From Burkholderia diffusa (GTDB lineage Bacteria > Pseudomonadota > Gammaproteobacteria > Burkholderiales > Burkholderiaceae), in assembly GCF_001718315.1 (NCBI RefSeq), contig NZ_CP013362.1, positions 1,674,001 to 1,738,000 of the forward strand: a stretch of DNA of 64,000 nucleotides, in the 5' to 3' direction. Made by a program: the position numbers and the translations under genes. Shown here one piece after another: positions 1 through 7,564 of the stretch (position 1 is the first letter of the stretch; each line of letters starts with the position of its first letter). The notes beneath the pieces are model-generated. The model was not told the origin of the DNA and did not search any database. It was given only the letters and a program-made list of their open reading frames with translations.

Positions 1-230
1 CCGGCCAGCCCAAGCTGCTCGCCACGATCGGCTCGGCAACCAACGTCGGCATCCGCCTGCAGGCAGCGTCGGGTGAATACCTCGACAACGGCGCGGAGCA
101 AAAGGCGCCGACCGTGCTGCAGAACGGCACGAACATCGCACGCTTCGCGGCCATGTACGAAGCGACGGCAGCCGGCGTGACGCCGGGTACCGCCGACGGC
201 GTCGCGAACTTCACGGTTCGCTACCAGTAA
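1..230 (+). CDS. Type 1 fimbrial major subunit, C-terminal end (5' truncated by window)
   Basis: Only the last 75 or so codons are visible, in the frame that starts at base 3 and stops with TAA at 228-230. The C-terminus reads GVANFTVRYQ, which is the classic end of FimA-type pilins: an alternating beta strand with a penultimate Tyr that the chaperone and usher recognise. The upstream residues (TNVGIRLQAASGEYL region) fit the last strands of the pilin fold. It lies directly before an usher, chaperone and adhesin, so it is most likely the shaft subunit of the same operon. Signal peptide and Cys pair lie outside the window. Confidence 0.85.
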   Translation, partial: GQPKLLATIGSATNVGIRLQAASGEYLDNGAEQKAPTVLQNGTNIARFAAMYEATAAGVTPGTADGVANFTVRYQ

Positions 231-241
231 GCGTCCGTAAC

Positions 242-269
242 GGAGAAGGGGTGTCCGCACCCTTTCTCC
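242..269 (+). terminator. Hairpin between pilin and usher
   Basis: Arms GGAGAAGGGGTG and CACCCTTTCTCC flank a TCCG loop, with one small mismatch, and are followed by a pyrimidine-rich run. It starts 11 bases after the pilin stop. An attenuating or mRNA-stabilising hairpin here is common in fimbrial operons and would keep shaft pilin in large excess over usher and adhesin. That role is inferred. Confidence 0.6.
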
Positions 270-319
270 ATCCTCGTTTCCTTCCCGTTTCTTCTTCCTC
301 GGACTTTCGGTAGCGCCGC

Positions 320-2806
320 GTGCGAATCAGACATTCCTTCCTTTGCGTCTCCGTGCTGGTGGTCGGCAGCCAGAGCCATGCGACGGAATTCAATTCGTCG
401 TTCCTCGACATCGACGGCACGAACAACGTCGACCTGTCGCAGTTCTCGCAGGCCGATTTCACGCTGCCGGGCGAATACATGCTCGACGTGCAGGTCAACG
501 ACCTGTTCTACGGGCTGCAGGCGATCCAGTTCATCGCGCTCGACGCGTCCGGCGCCGGCAAGCCGTGCCTGCCGCCGGAACTCGTCGCGCAGTTCGGCTT
601 GAAGCCGTCGCTGGCGAAGGATCTGCCGCGTTTCCAGGGGGGGCGTTGCGTCGATCTCGGCGCGATCGAGGGGGCGACCGTGCGTTACCTGAAGAGCGAC
701 GGACGGCTCAAGATCACGATTCCGCAGGCTGCGCTCGAGTTCACCGATTCGACCTACCTGCCGCCGGCGCGCTGGTCGGAGGGGATTCCGGGCGCGATGC
801 TCGACTATCGCGTGATCGCGAATACGAACCGCAGTTTCGGCTCGGGCGGCGCACAGACGAATTCGGTCCAGGCCTACGGCACGATCGGCGCGAACTGGGA
901 TGCATGGCGCTTTCGCGGCGACTACCAGGCGCAGTCGAACGTGGGCAACACGGCGTACGCGGACCGGACGTTCCGCTTCAGCCGGCTTTACGCATTTCGC
1001 GCGCTGCCGTCGATCCAGTCGACGGTGACGTTCGGCGACGACTACCTGAGCTCGGACATTTTCGACACGTTCGCGCTGACCGGCGCGTCGATCCGCAGCG
1101 ACGACCGCATGCTGCCGCCTTCGCTGCGCGGCTATGCGCCGCTGATCTCGGGCGTCGCGCGCACCAACGCGACCGTGACCGTGTCGCAGGCGGGCCGCGT
1201 GCTGTACGTGACGCGCGTGTCGCCGGGCGCATTCGCGCTGCAGAACATCAACACGAGCGTGCAGGGCACGCTCGACGTCGCGGTCGAGGAAGAGGACGGC
1301 AGCGTGCAGCGCTTCCAGGTGACGACGGCCGCCGTGCCGTTCCTCGCGCGCACCGGACAACTGCGCTACAAGGCCGCGGTCGGCAAGCCGCGACAGTTCG
1401 GCGGCGCGGGCATCACGCCGTTCTTCGGCTTCGGCGAAGCAGCCTACGGCTTGCCGTTCGATGTCACGGTGTACGGCGGCTTCATCGCGGCATCGGGCTA
1501 TACGTCGATCGCGCTCGGCGTCGGCCGCGATTTCGGCACGTTCGGCGCGGTGTCGGCCGACGTCACGCACGCGCGTGCGCGGCTGTGGTGGAACGGCGCG
1601 ACGCGCAACGGCAACTCGTACCGCATCAACTATTCGAAGCACTTCGACGGGCTCGATGCGGACGTGCGCTTCTTCGGCTATCGCTTCTCCGAGCGCGAGT
1701 ACACCAACTTCGCGCAATTCTCCGGCGACCCGACCGCGTACGGCCTCGCGAACAGCAAGCAACGCTACTCCGCGACGATGTCGAAGCGCTTCGGCGACAC
1801 GTCGACCTATTTCTCGTACGACCAGACGACCTATTGGGCACGTTCGTCCGAGCAGCGCGTGGGCCTCACGCTGACGCGCGCGTTCTCGATCGGCGCGCTG
1901 CGCAACCTGAACGTCAGCGTGTCGGCCTTCCGGACGCAGAGCGCGGGCGCGAGCGGCAATCAGTTTTCGGTGACCGCGACGCTGCCGATCGGCGGCCGCC
2001 ACACCGTCACGTCGAACCTGACGACGGGCAGCGGCAGCACGAGCGTGAACGCGGGTTACATCTACGACGATCCGGACGGCCGCACCTACCAGATCAACGC
2101 AGGCGCGACCGACGGCCGCGCGGCGGCGAACGCGAGCTTCCGCCAGCGCACGTCGACCTATCAGCTGACCGCGCAGGCATCGACGCTCGCCAACGCGTAT
2201 GCGGCCGCGTCACTCGAAGTCGACGGCTCGTTCGTCGCGACCCGGTACGGCGTGTCCGCGCACGCGAACGGCAACGCCGGCGATACGCGCCTCCTGGTAT
2301 CGACCGACGGCGTGCCCGACGTGCCGCTGTCCGGCACGCTCACGCATACCGACTCGCGCGGCTATGCGGTGCTCGACGGCATCTCGCCGTACAACGTGTA
2401 CGACGCGACCGTCAACGTCGAGAAGCTGCCGCTCGAAGTGCAGGTGTCGAACCCGATTCAGCGCATGGTATTGACCGACGGCGCGATCGGTTTCGCGAAG
2501 TTCTCCGCCGCGCGCGGCAGCAACCTGTACCTGACGCTGACCGACACGGCCGGCAAGCCGCTGCCGTTCGGCGCATCGGTGCAGGACGCGGCGAACGGCA
2601 AGGAGCTCGGTATCGTCGGCGAGGGCGGGGCGGCGTTCCTGACGCAGGTTCAGCCGAAATCCGCGCTCGCGGTGCGCGCGGGCGAACGCACGCTCTGCAC
2701 GGTGGACGCATTGCCCAACCAGCTTCAACTCGAAGGCACGCCGATTCCGGTGACGTGCCAGACGCCCGGCCAGCCGCACGCAGCGGCCGCACGGGCCGAA
2801 CGATGA
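320..2806 (+). CDS. Outer-membrane fimbrial usher (FimD/PapC family)
   Basis: 828 residues, the usual length for an usher. It begins with GTG and a signal peptide (cleavage expected after GSQSHA). The mature N-terminus has the chaperone-binding domain pattern (EFNSSFLDIDG, then VDLSQFS and LPGEYMLDVQVN), followed by the 24-strand barrel region rich in Tyr, Phe and Gly, and two C-terminal beta-sandwich domains (from about residue 690) ending with a Cys pair. It would receive chaperone-subunit complexes and thread the pilus through the outer membrane. The GTG start has no strong ribosome binding site, but no ATG upstream is in frame. It lies 90 bp after the pilin gene and 16 bp before the chaperone gene. 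Confidence 0.95.
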   Translation: MRIRHSFLCVSVLVVGSQSHATEFNSSFLDIDGTNNVDLSQFSQADFTLPGEYMLDVQVNDLFYGLQAIQFIALDASGAGKPCLPPELVAQFGLKPSLAKDLPRFQGGRCVDLGAIEGATVRYLKSDGRLKITIPQAALEFTDSTYLPPARWSEGIPGAMLDYRVIANTNRSFGSGGAQTNSVQAYGTIGANWDAWRFRGDYQAQSNVGNTAYADRTFRFSRLYAFRALPSIQSTVTFGDDYLSSDIFDTFALTGASIRSDDRMLPPSLRGYAPLISGVARTNATVTVSQAGRVLYVTRVSPGAFALQNINTSVQGTLDVAVEEEDGSVQRFQVTTAAVPFLARTGQLRYKAAVGKPRQFGGAGITPFFGFGEAAYGLPFDVTVYGGFIAASGYTSIALGVGRDFGTFGAVSADVTHARARLWWNGATRNGNSYRINYSKHFDGLDADVRFFGYRFSEREYTNFAQFSGDPTAYGLANSKQRYSATMSKRFGDTSTYFSYDQTTYWARSSEQRVGLTLTRAFSIGALRNLNVSVSAFRTQSAGASGNQFSVTATLPIGGRHTVTSNLTTGSGSTSVNAGYIYDDPDGRTYQINAGATDGRAAANASFRQRTSTYQLTAQASTLANAYAAASLEVDGSFVATRYGVSAHANGNAGDTRLLVSTDGVPDVPLSGTLTHTDSRGYAVLDGISPYNVYDATVNVEKLPLEVQVSNPIQRMVLTDGAIGFAKFSAARGSNLYLTLTDTAGKPLPFGASVQDAANGKELGIVGEGGAAFLTQVQPKSALAVRAGERTLCTVDALPNQLQLEGTPIPVTCQTPGQPHAAAARAER

Positions 2807-2822
2807 TTTCACGGATCCAGCG

Positions 2823-3569
2823 ATGACTACTGCTTTTTCTCATTCCTTCCCGCGCCGCGCGACGTGCGCGCTGGCCGCGGCCGGCGTCCTGCTCGCCGGC
2901 GCCGCGCATGCGGCGATCGTGCCCGACCGCACGCGTGTGATCTTCAACGAAGGCGAACAGGCCGCGATCGTCACCATCTCGAACAAGAGCACCACGTATC
3001 CGTATCTCGTGCAGTCGTGGCTCGAGGACACGAAGGGCAACAGGGTTACGTCGCCGCTGATGGTCGTGCCGCCGCTGCAGCGCGTCGAGGCGAACGAGCG
3101 CAACGTGCTGCGGATCGCGAAGCTGCCGGGCACGGCGCTGCCGGCCGATCGCGAATCGGTGTTCTACCTGAACATCCGCGAAGTGCCGCCGAAATCCGAT
3201 ACGCCGAACACGCTGCAGATCGCGCTGCATACGCAGATGAAGTTGTTCTACCGGCCGAAGGCCGTGCAGCCGGCACGCGACGAGGACTGGACGCTACCGA
3301 TGACGCTGCGCGTCGACGCGGGGGCGCACAAGCTCGTGTTCGACAACCCGACGCCATACCACGTGACGGTGGTCGAGGTGACGGCAGGCGCGCAGAAGAC
3401 GCCGGTGCCGATCGAGCCGGTGATGGTGAGCCCGATGAGCACGGCCGACGTGCCGTTCAAGGCCGCGACGCCGTCGACGCTGTTCGTCACGCACATCGAC
3501 GATTACGGCGGCCAGGTGGCGGTCGAGTACGCATGCGATGCCGGTGCGTGCAAGAGCGTGAAGAAATGA
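2823..3569 (+). CDS. Periplasmic fimbrial chaperone (PapD/FimC family)
   Basis: 248 residues with a signal peptide (positively charged start, hydrophobic core ending GAAHA, about residue 30). The mature part starts AIVPDRTRVIFNEGE, the donor-strand region of PapD-like chaperones. LRIAKLPGTALP and the FYLNIREVPPK block (about residues 117-126) are the family signature between the two Ig-like domains. It would hold pilin subunits folded by donor-strand complementation and deliver them to the usher. The stop overlaps the start of the adhesin gene (ATGA at 3566-3569), implying translational coupling. Confidence 0.95.
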   Translation: MTTAFSHSFPRRATCALAAAGVLLAGAAHAAIVPDRTRVIFNEGEQAAIVTISNKSTTYPYLVQSWLEDTKGNRVTSPLMVVPPLQRVEANERNVLRIAKLPGTALPADRESVFYLNIREVPPKSDTPNTLQIALHTQMKLFYRPKAVQPARDEDWTLPMTLRVDAGAHKLVFDNPTPYHVTVVEVTAGAQKTPVPIEPVMVSPMSTADVPFKAATPSTLFVTHIDDYGGQVAVEYACDAGACKSVKK

Positions 3570-4591
3570 GCGGCGTGCGACGCAATGCCATCGCGGCGCG
3601 GTTGCCTGCGTGGCTCCGGTGGAGCATGTTCGCGCTGTTCGTCGCATTGGCGCAGCCGGCGTGGGCGCTCAAATGCATCGCGGACAATGGCGGAATGTCG
3701 TTAACCGAAGCAATCGGCAACGTCGCGTCGTATCCGACCGACGCACCGGACGGCTATGTGATCTGGGTGTCGCCGCCGCGCACGACGACCGGCTATTGCT
3801 ACAAGGACATCGGCGGGCTGCAGAACTTCCCCGAACAGATCTATTTCTACGCGAACCCTGAGCGGCAGAATCCGGCCGCGTGGGGTCTTGAAATCGGCAT
3901 TCGCTTCGAGGGAACCGACTACTACGGGCGCAGCAGCCAGCCGGGCAACGGTATCGACACGCATCGCTACGTGCAGATCTGCGAGATGAGCGACCGCCAG
4001 GTCAATGCCGGGATGTGTCCGAAATGGCCGATCAGCATTACGTATCAAGTTGTCGTGCGCAAGAAGGGGACCTGGGTGCGGCCGCCGTCGGACATCTACG
4101 CGGTGTTCCAGTTCGACGGCGAGCGCGGCCTGAACAGCAAGGGGAGTTTCCGCTACAAGCTGAGCGGCCTGCAGAACCTGAAGCCGACGCCCTGCATGGT
4201 CGACGTGAAGGTCACGCCGGAGCCGGGCATCGTGAAGTTCGGCCAGGTTCAGGCGACGGGGAACGGCTTTTCGCCGGCGGTGCCGCGCAAGTCGTTCAGT
4301 CTCGCGCTGACCAAGCAGTGCAGCGTGCCGGTACGCGTGGACGGTTACTTCGAGACCTCGCAGACCGTGCAGAACGGGCTGCTCGTGCCGGACGCGAAGA
4401 GCAATTTCGGGATCGGAATCGAGGACAGAAACGGCACGGCCATCCCGTTCAACCAGCAGTTCGTGCTTGCGCAGATGCCCGGTAACGTGAACTACCAGAG
4501 CGTGATGCTCGATGCGGTGCTGAAGGCGTTCGGGCCGCCGAAGACCGGCCCGTTCAACGGCACGGCGACGATTCGGTTGTTCATCTACTGA
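3566..4591 (+). CDS. Fimbrial tip adhesin / minor subunit
   Basis: 341 residues. I chose the ATG that overlaps the chaperone stop; the next residues form a signal peptide ending at about AWA (residue 33). The mature protein has an N-terminal Cys-containing domain (CIADNGG, YCYKDIGG, CEMSDRQVNAGMC) of about 170 residues with no family I recognise, then a pilin-like domain from about residue 210 (PCMVDVKVTPEPGIVKFGQV) ending in NGTATIRLFIY, the C-terminal beta-strand pattern of chaperone-usher subunits. This two-domain plan (lectin-like head plus pilin domain) fits a tip adhesin such as FimH. The receptor cannot be inferred. It is the last gene of the fimbrial operon. Confidence 0.85.
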   Translation: MSGVRRNAIAARLPAWLRWSMFALFVALAQPAWALKCIADNGGMSLTEAIGNVASYPTDAPDGYVIWVSPPRTTTGYCYKDIGGLQNFPEQIYFYANPERQNPAAWGLEIGIRFEGTDYYGRSSQPGNGIDTHRYVQICEMSDRQVNAGMCPKWPISITYQVVVRKKGTWVRPPSDIYAVFQFDGERGLNSKGSFRYKLSGLQNLKPTPCMVDVKVTPEPGIVKFGQVQATGNGFSPAVPRKSFSLALTKQCSVPVRVDGYFETSQTVQNGLLVPDAKSNFGIGIEDRNGTAIPFNQQFVLAQMPGNVNYQSVMLDAVLKAFGPPKTGPFNGTATIRLFIY

Positions 4592-4628
4592 CGCGGGCGT
4601 CCACGAATTCGCCATACGCATCTGATGA

Positions 4629-4656
4629 AACAAGCGCCGGCATGCCGGCGCTTGTT
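4629..4656. terminator. Perfect 28-bp palindrome, bidirectional terminator
   Basis: AACAAGCGCCGGCA is followed by its exact reverse complement TGCCGGCGCTTGTT, with a short T run on the plus side. It lies 37 bp after the adhesin stop and 21 bp before the end of a minus-strand gene, so it can end transcription from both sides. Confidence 0.75.
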
Positions 4657-4677
4657 TTCAGACTCGCGGCGCGCTGC

Positions 4678-4815
4678 TCAACGCACCCAGCGGCACACCT
4701 TGTGATGGTGATGCTCGAAGTGGCACACGCGGTGCGGATGGGCTTCGGCGATGGCCGGCACGAGCACGGCGGCGGCAACGGCGGCGGCGGTCAGGGTTTT
4801 CAGTAGCGTATTCAT
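4678..4815 (-). CDS. Small His-rich exported protein (45 aa), function unknown
   Basis: A 46-codon frame from ATG at 4815 to TGA at 4678. The first 26 residues look like a signal peptide (MNTLLKTLTAAAVAAAVLVP, then AIAEA). The short mature peptide has seven His, including HHHH, plus two Cys (HRVCHFEHHHHKVC). It could bind metal in the periplasm; that is inference from composition only. It sits between the fimbrial and ornibactin loci on the minus strand, head to tail with another small secreted-protein gene. The start is supported by a purine-rich stretch (CAGGACCTCG) upstream. I do not recognise the family. Confidence 0.65.
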   Translation of the reverse strand: MNTLLKTLTAAAVAAAVLVPAIAEAHPHRVCHFEHHHHKVCRWVR

Positions 4816-4861
4816 GTCGAGGTCCTGTCGTTCGGTATCGGGTCATGGGAGGAGAAGGGCA

Positions 4862-5101
4862 TTACCACTGCGGGCGCTGGTCGTCACGGCGATCGTCGCG
4901 GCGGTCGTCCCGGCGGTCGTCATAACCACGAGGATGCTGCGCTTCCCAGTCGTGACGTTCCCAGTAGCGATGTCCGTCCCAATAGCGGTCTCCATGCCAG
5001 CCGATCGTCACTTCGGTCGGGGCCGGGTATGCGACGCATCCGGCCAGCATCACACTCGACAGCGCGCCAACCACGGCGGCGGATACCACAATGGATTTCA
5101 T
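4862..5101 (-). CDS. Small lipoprotein with Asp/Arg repeats, function unknown
   Basis: 79 residues from ATG at 5101, preceded by GGGAGAACG. It starts MKSIVVSAAVVGALSSVMLAGC, a lipoprotein signal peptide with lipobox LAGC (Cys 22). The mature part is Trp/His/Tyr rich (GWHGDRYWDGHRYWERHDW) and ends in tandem DDRR units (about four copies) before QRPQW. The repeat DNA is visible at 4887-4921. Such short Trp- and charge-rich lipoproteins are common in Burkholderia, but no function is assignable. The neighbour downstream on the same strand is the 45-aa His-rich protein. Confidence 0.75.
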   Translation of the reverse strand: MKSIVVSAAVVGALSSVMLAGCVAYPAPTEVTIGWHGDRYWDGHRYWERHDWEAQHPRGYDDRRDDRRDDRRDDQRPQW

Positions 5102-5493
5102 GTCGTTCTCCCTTGGAAGCAGCGGGTCGATCGTACGGGCCCCTAAAATTTCACGTGGTAAGAAGTTGCTACCGTAAATGACGACCGTATGCGTTTCGTC
5201 AGGACGGTGAAAGACCGCGCCGGCGCCACGCCAGCGGCGTACGTCATGCGAATTCGCTGCGGTGGCATGCCCATCATGGGCCGCGGGCCGTTTCCGCGCC
5301 GCGCTGATTCCTTTCATTCCGAAGGCATTTAGCCCGCCGCGGATCCACGACCTCCGCTCCGTTCGCCACAACGCGAACTACATCAATTAATCAGACAAAT
5401 CCTGACGACTGGAAGGGGTATCTCGTAATCGTATTGAGAATGATTTGCGTTTACGTTAAATTGCGCTTTCCCGAAATCTGACGGAGCAGATCG
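5102..5493. other. Divergent intergenic region upstream of orbS
   Basis: About 390 bp with no gene I can support. It separates the minus-strand lipoprotein gene from orbS and must hold both promoters. Its right end is notably AT-rich for this genome and carries a Fur-box-like site (listed separately). The middle (5150-5390) shows nothing I can name. Confidence 0.6.
5435..5449 (+). promoter_or_regulatory. Fur-box-like operator of orbS
   Basis: TGAGAATGATTTGCG matches the 7-1-7 Fur consensus TGATAATNATTATCA at most positions (TGA, AAT, ATT and a C in place). It is 45 bp before the orbS start, in an AT-rich stretch that also holds a possible -10 (TAAATT, 5456-5461). In Burkholderia cenocepacia, orbS is known to be repressed by Fur with iron, so this site is the likely entry point for iron control of the whole locus. 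Confidence 0.75.
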
Positions 5494-6162
5494 ATGGCTA
5501 TGGCGGAAGTGCTCGAACGGCCGGCAGCGGCTACGGCGAACCCGTTCCTCGGCAGTTATCCGGACCGGCCGTCGCGTCCCGCGCCGCGCGCACGCCGTAC
5601 CGAGGAGCCGCATGCGCAGGGCGCGCTGCTCGACGTGCTGATTTCCCATCGCGCGATGCTCGTCAACGTCGCGCGCGGCTTCGTCGGTTGTGCGAGCCGG
5701 GCCGAGGACGTCGTGCATGACGTGTTCGTGAAACTGGTCGAATTCCCGAACCAGGACGCGGTGCGCCAGCCGATCGCATACGTGACGCGAATGGTGCGCA
5801 ACGCATCGATCGATGCTTGCCGCCGGCAAAGCCTCGAGAACGTCTATCACACGGAAGAGGACGACGGCTTCGACGTGCCGTCGCCGGAACCGACGCCGGA
5901 AGCCGCGCTGATGACGCGCGACACGCTGCGCCGCGTGTGGGCCGCGCTCGACGACCTGCCGGCGCGCAGCCGCGCGGCGTTCGAGATGGTGCGGCTGCGC
6001 GAGGAGACGCTGCAGACGGCTGCGCGCGCGCTGAACGTGTCGCAAACCCTCGTGCATTTCATGGTGCGCGACGCGGAACGGCACTGCGCGGAATGCCTCG
6101 ACGCGTGCCATCGCGGCGACGCATGCCCGGTGTTCCTCGGCGGCCGCGCGCGCCGGCGGTAA
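5494..6162 (+). CDS. orbS: ECF sigma factor for ornibactin genes (iron starvation sigma factor)
   Basis: 222 residues, PvdS/OrbS type. Sigma region 2 spans about residues 45-115 ([17 protein letters not shown], then [16 protein letters not shown]) and region 4 about residues 145-200 ([20 protein letters not shown], then a helix-turn-helix at [16 protein letters not shown]). After region 4 there is a short Cys-rich tail with Cys at about 198, 201, 205 and 211 ([14 protein letters not shown]). In B. cenocepacia this tail is known to bind iron and damp the sigma factor's activity. There is no anti-sigma gene beside it, as expected. The start follows ACGGAGCAG; an alternative ATG lies two codons in. 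The stop codon TAA forms part of the -35 element of the next promoter. Confidence 0.95.
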   Translation: MAMAEVLERPAAATANPFLGSYPDRPSRPAPRARRTEEPHAQGALLDVLISHRAMLVNVARGFVGCASRAEDVVHDVFVKLVEFPNQDAVRQPIAYVTRMVRNASIDACRRQSLENVYHTEEDDGFDVPSPEPTPEAALMTRDTLRRVWAALDDLPARSRAAFEMVRLREETLQTAARALNVSQTLVHFMVRDAERHCAECLDACHRGDACPVFLGGRARRR

Positions 6163-6184
6163 AAAGTCGCGCCGCCCAATCGTC
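6160..6184 (+). promoter_or_regulatory. OrbS-dependent promoter of the orbH operon
   Basis: TAAA (6160-6163), 17 bp, CGTC (6181-6184). The same pattern occurs before orbI and, on the minus strand, before orbE. It agrees with the known OrbS/PvdS-type promoter (TAAA -35, CGT(C) -10). The -35 overlaps the orbS stop codon. Confidence 0.8.
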
Positions 6185-6256
6185 TTCAAGACAGGAGCGG
6201 CCGATTCGACACTTCGCCGCTTCGCTTCCTTCAACCTCCTCCCGCTTTTTTCGATC

Positions 6257-6499
6257 ATGACGCAAGCCACGACGCCTTCCGCCGACACCGACGATCCCCT
6301 GTACACGGTCGTCATCAACGACGAAGAACAGTATTCGATCTGGCCGACGTTCCGGCCCGTGCCGGCCGGCTGGCGCGAGGTCGGCGTGAGCGGCCCGAAA
6401 GCAGACTGCCTCGCGCACATCGAGAAGGTCTGGACCGACATGCGCCCCGCGAGCCTGCGCCGCGCGATGGACGGCGATCGCGCGACGCGCGCGTCGTGA
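6257..6499 (+). CDS. orbH: MbtH-like protein, NRPS adenylation-domain activator
   Basis: 80 residues with the full MbtH signature: a [10 protein letters not shown] block (about residues 23-32), VPAGWREVG, then [18 protein letters not shown]. MbtH-like proteins bind adenylation domains and support their folding and activity; the partners here would be OrbI and OrbJ. It is the first gene after the OrbS-type promoter, with a CTCCTCC-rich leader of about 65 bases. Normal length (about 70-80). Confidence 0.95.
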   Translation: MTQATTPSADTDDPLYTVVINDEEQYSIWPTFRPVPAGWREVGVSGPKADCLAHIEKVWTDMRPASLRRAMDGDRATRAS

Positions 6500-6544
6500 C
6501 CCGCTGCGCCGCGTGTGCGGCGCGCCACCTGAAGAGGACGTTGC

Positions 6545-7564
6545 ATGACCCTGCTTTCGTTGCCGACGCTCGACGACCTGCGTATCGAGCCGGGGCTGCC
6601 CACCGTCGTGTCGCCGCGCGGCGCCGACGGCATGTCGATCGACGAGATCGCGCCGCTCGCGCATGCGATCGCGGCCGATACGCTCGAACGGGCGGGCGGT
6701 GTGCTGTTCACGGGCTTTCGCGTGCCGTCGATCGATGCGTTCCAGCAGTTCGCGGCGTCGTTCGGCGATCCGCTGATCGGCTATGAATACGCGTCGACGC
6801 CGCGCAGCCAGGTCGAAGGCGCCGTCTACACGTCGACCGAATACCCGCCGCATCGCGCCATTCCGCTGCACAACGAGCAGTCGTACACGCGCGAGTGGCC
6901 GCTGCGGATCTGGTTCCATTGCGCGCTCGCGGCGCCGAAGGGCGGTGCGACGCCGATCGCGGACAGCCGCGCCGTGTATCGCGCGCTCGATCCGGCGCTG
7001 GTCGCGCGCTTCGAGCAGCGCGAGCTGCTGTACGTGCGCAACTTCGGCCAGGGGCTCGACCTGCCGTGGCAGCAGTCGTTCGGCACGGACGAGCCGGCCG
7101 AGGTCGAGCGGATGTGCGCGGCGCGCGGAATCGAATGCGCATGGCGCACCGGCGACGATGGCGAATTGCTGTTGCGCACGCGCGAACGTTGTCAGGCCGT
7201 CGCGCGCCATCCACGCACCGGCGAGCGCGTGTGGTTCAACCAGGCGAACCTGTTTCATCTGTCCGCGCTCGACGAAGACATGCAGGAAGCGCTCGTCGAC
7301 GCGGTCGGGCTCGAGAACGTGCCGCGCAACGTGTACTACGGCGACGGCGAGCCGCTCGAGGCGGACGCGCTCGCGGAAATTCGCGGCGTGCTCGACCGCC
7401 AGCGCATCGTGTTTCCGTGGCGGACCGGCGACGTGCTGATGCTCGACAACATGCTGAGCGCGCATGCACGCGACCCGTTCGAAGGGCCGCGCAAGGTGGT
7501 CGTCGCGATGGCGCAGAGCCATACGGTTGCGCGCGCAACCGAACGGAGGGCCGATGGCGCGTAG
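6545..7564 (+). CDS. orbG: Fe(II)/2-oxoglutarate-dependent aspartate beta-hydroxylase (SyrP/TauD-like)
   Basis: 339 residues of the TauD/SyrP dioxygenase fold. The iron-binding facial triad is visible as H109-N-E111 (LHNEQSY) and a distal His at about 307 (SAHARDPF); the Arg after it (GPRKVV) fits 2-oxoglutarate binding. WFNQANLFH near residue 230 is typical of SyrP-like hydroxylases acting on carrier-bound amino acids. Ornibactin contains D-threo-beta-hydroxy-aspartate, so this enzyme most likely hydroxylates Asp bound to the second module of OrbI. GAAGAGGACG before the ATG is the ribosome binding site. Its 3' end overlaps orbC by 11 bp. Confidence 0.9.
   Translation: MTLLSLPTLDDLRIEPGLPTVVSPRGADGMSIDEIAPLAHAIAADTLERAGGVLFTGFRVPSIDAFQQFAASFGDPLIGYEYASTPRSQVEGAVYTSTEYPPHRAIPLHNEQSYTREWPLRIWFHCALAAPKGGATPIADSRAVYRALDPALVARFEQRELLYVRNFGQGLDLPWQQSFGTDEPAEVERMCAARGIECAWRTGDDGELLLRTRERCQAVARHPRTGERVWFNQANLFHLSALDEDMQEALVDAVGLENVPRNVYYGDGEPLEADALAEIRGVLDRQRIVFPWRTGDVLMLDNMLSAHARDPFEGPRKVVVAMAQSHTVARATERRADGA

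Noticed and set aside
221..2002. Very long Arg/Ala-rich open frame opposite the usher gene, and similar ones opposite orbI, orbJ and cobN
   Set aside because: High GC third positions make long antisense frames in this genome. Their translations are Arg/Ala/His-rich with no domain, while the sense frames encode known families.
4887..4921. Short tandem repeat considered as a CRISPR-like array
   Set aside because: Units of about 12 bases with no spacers encode DDRR in a lipoprotein gene.
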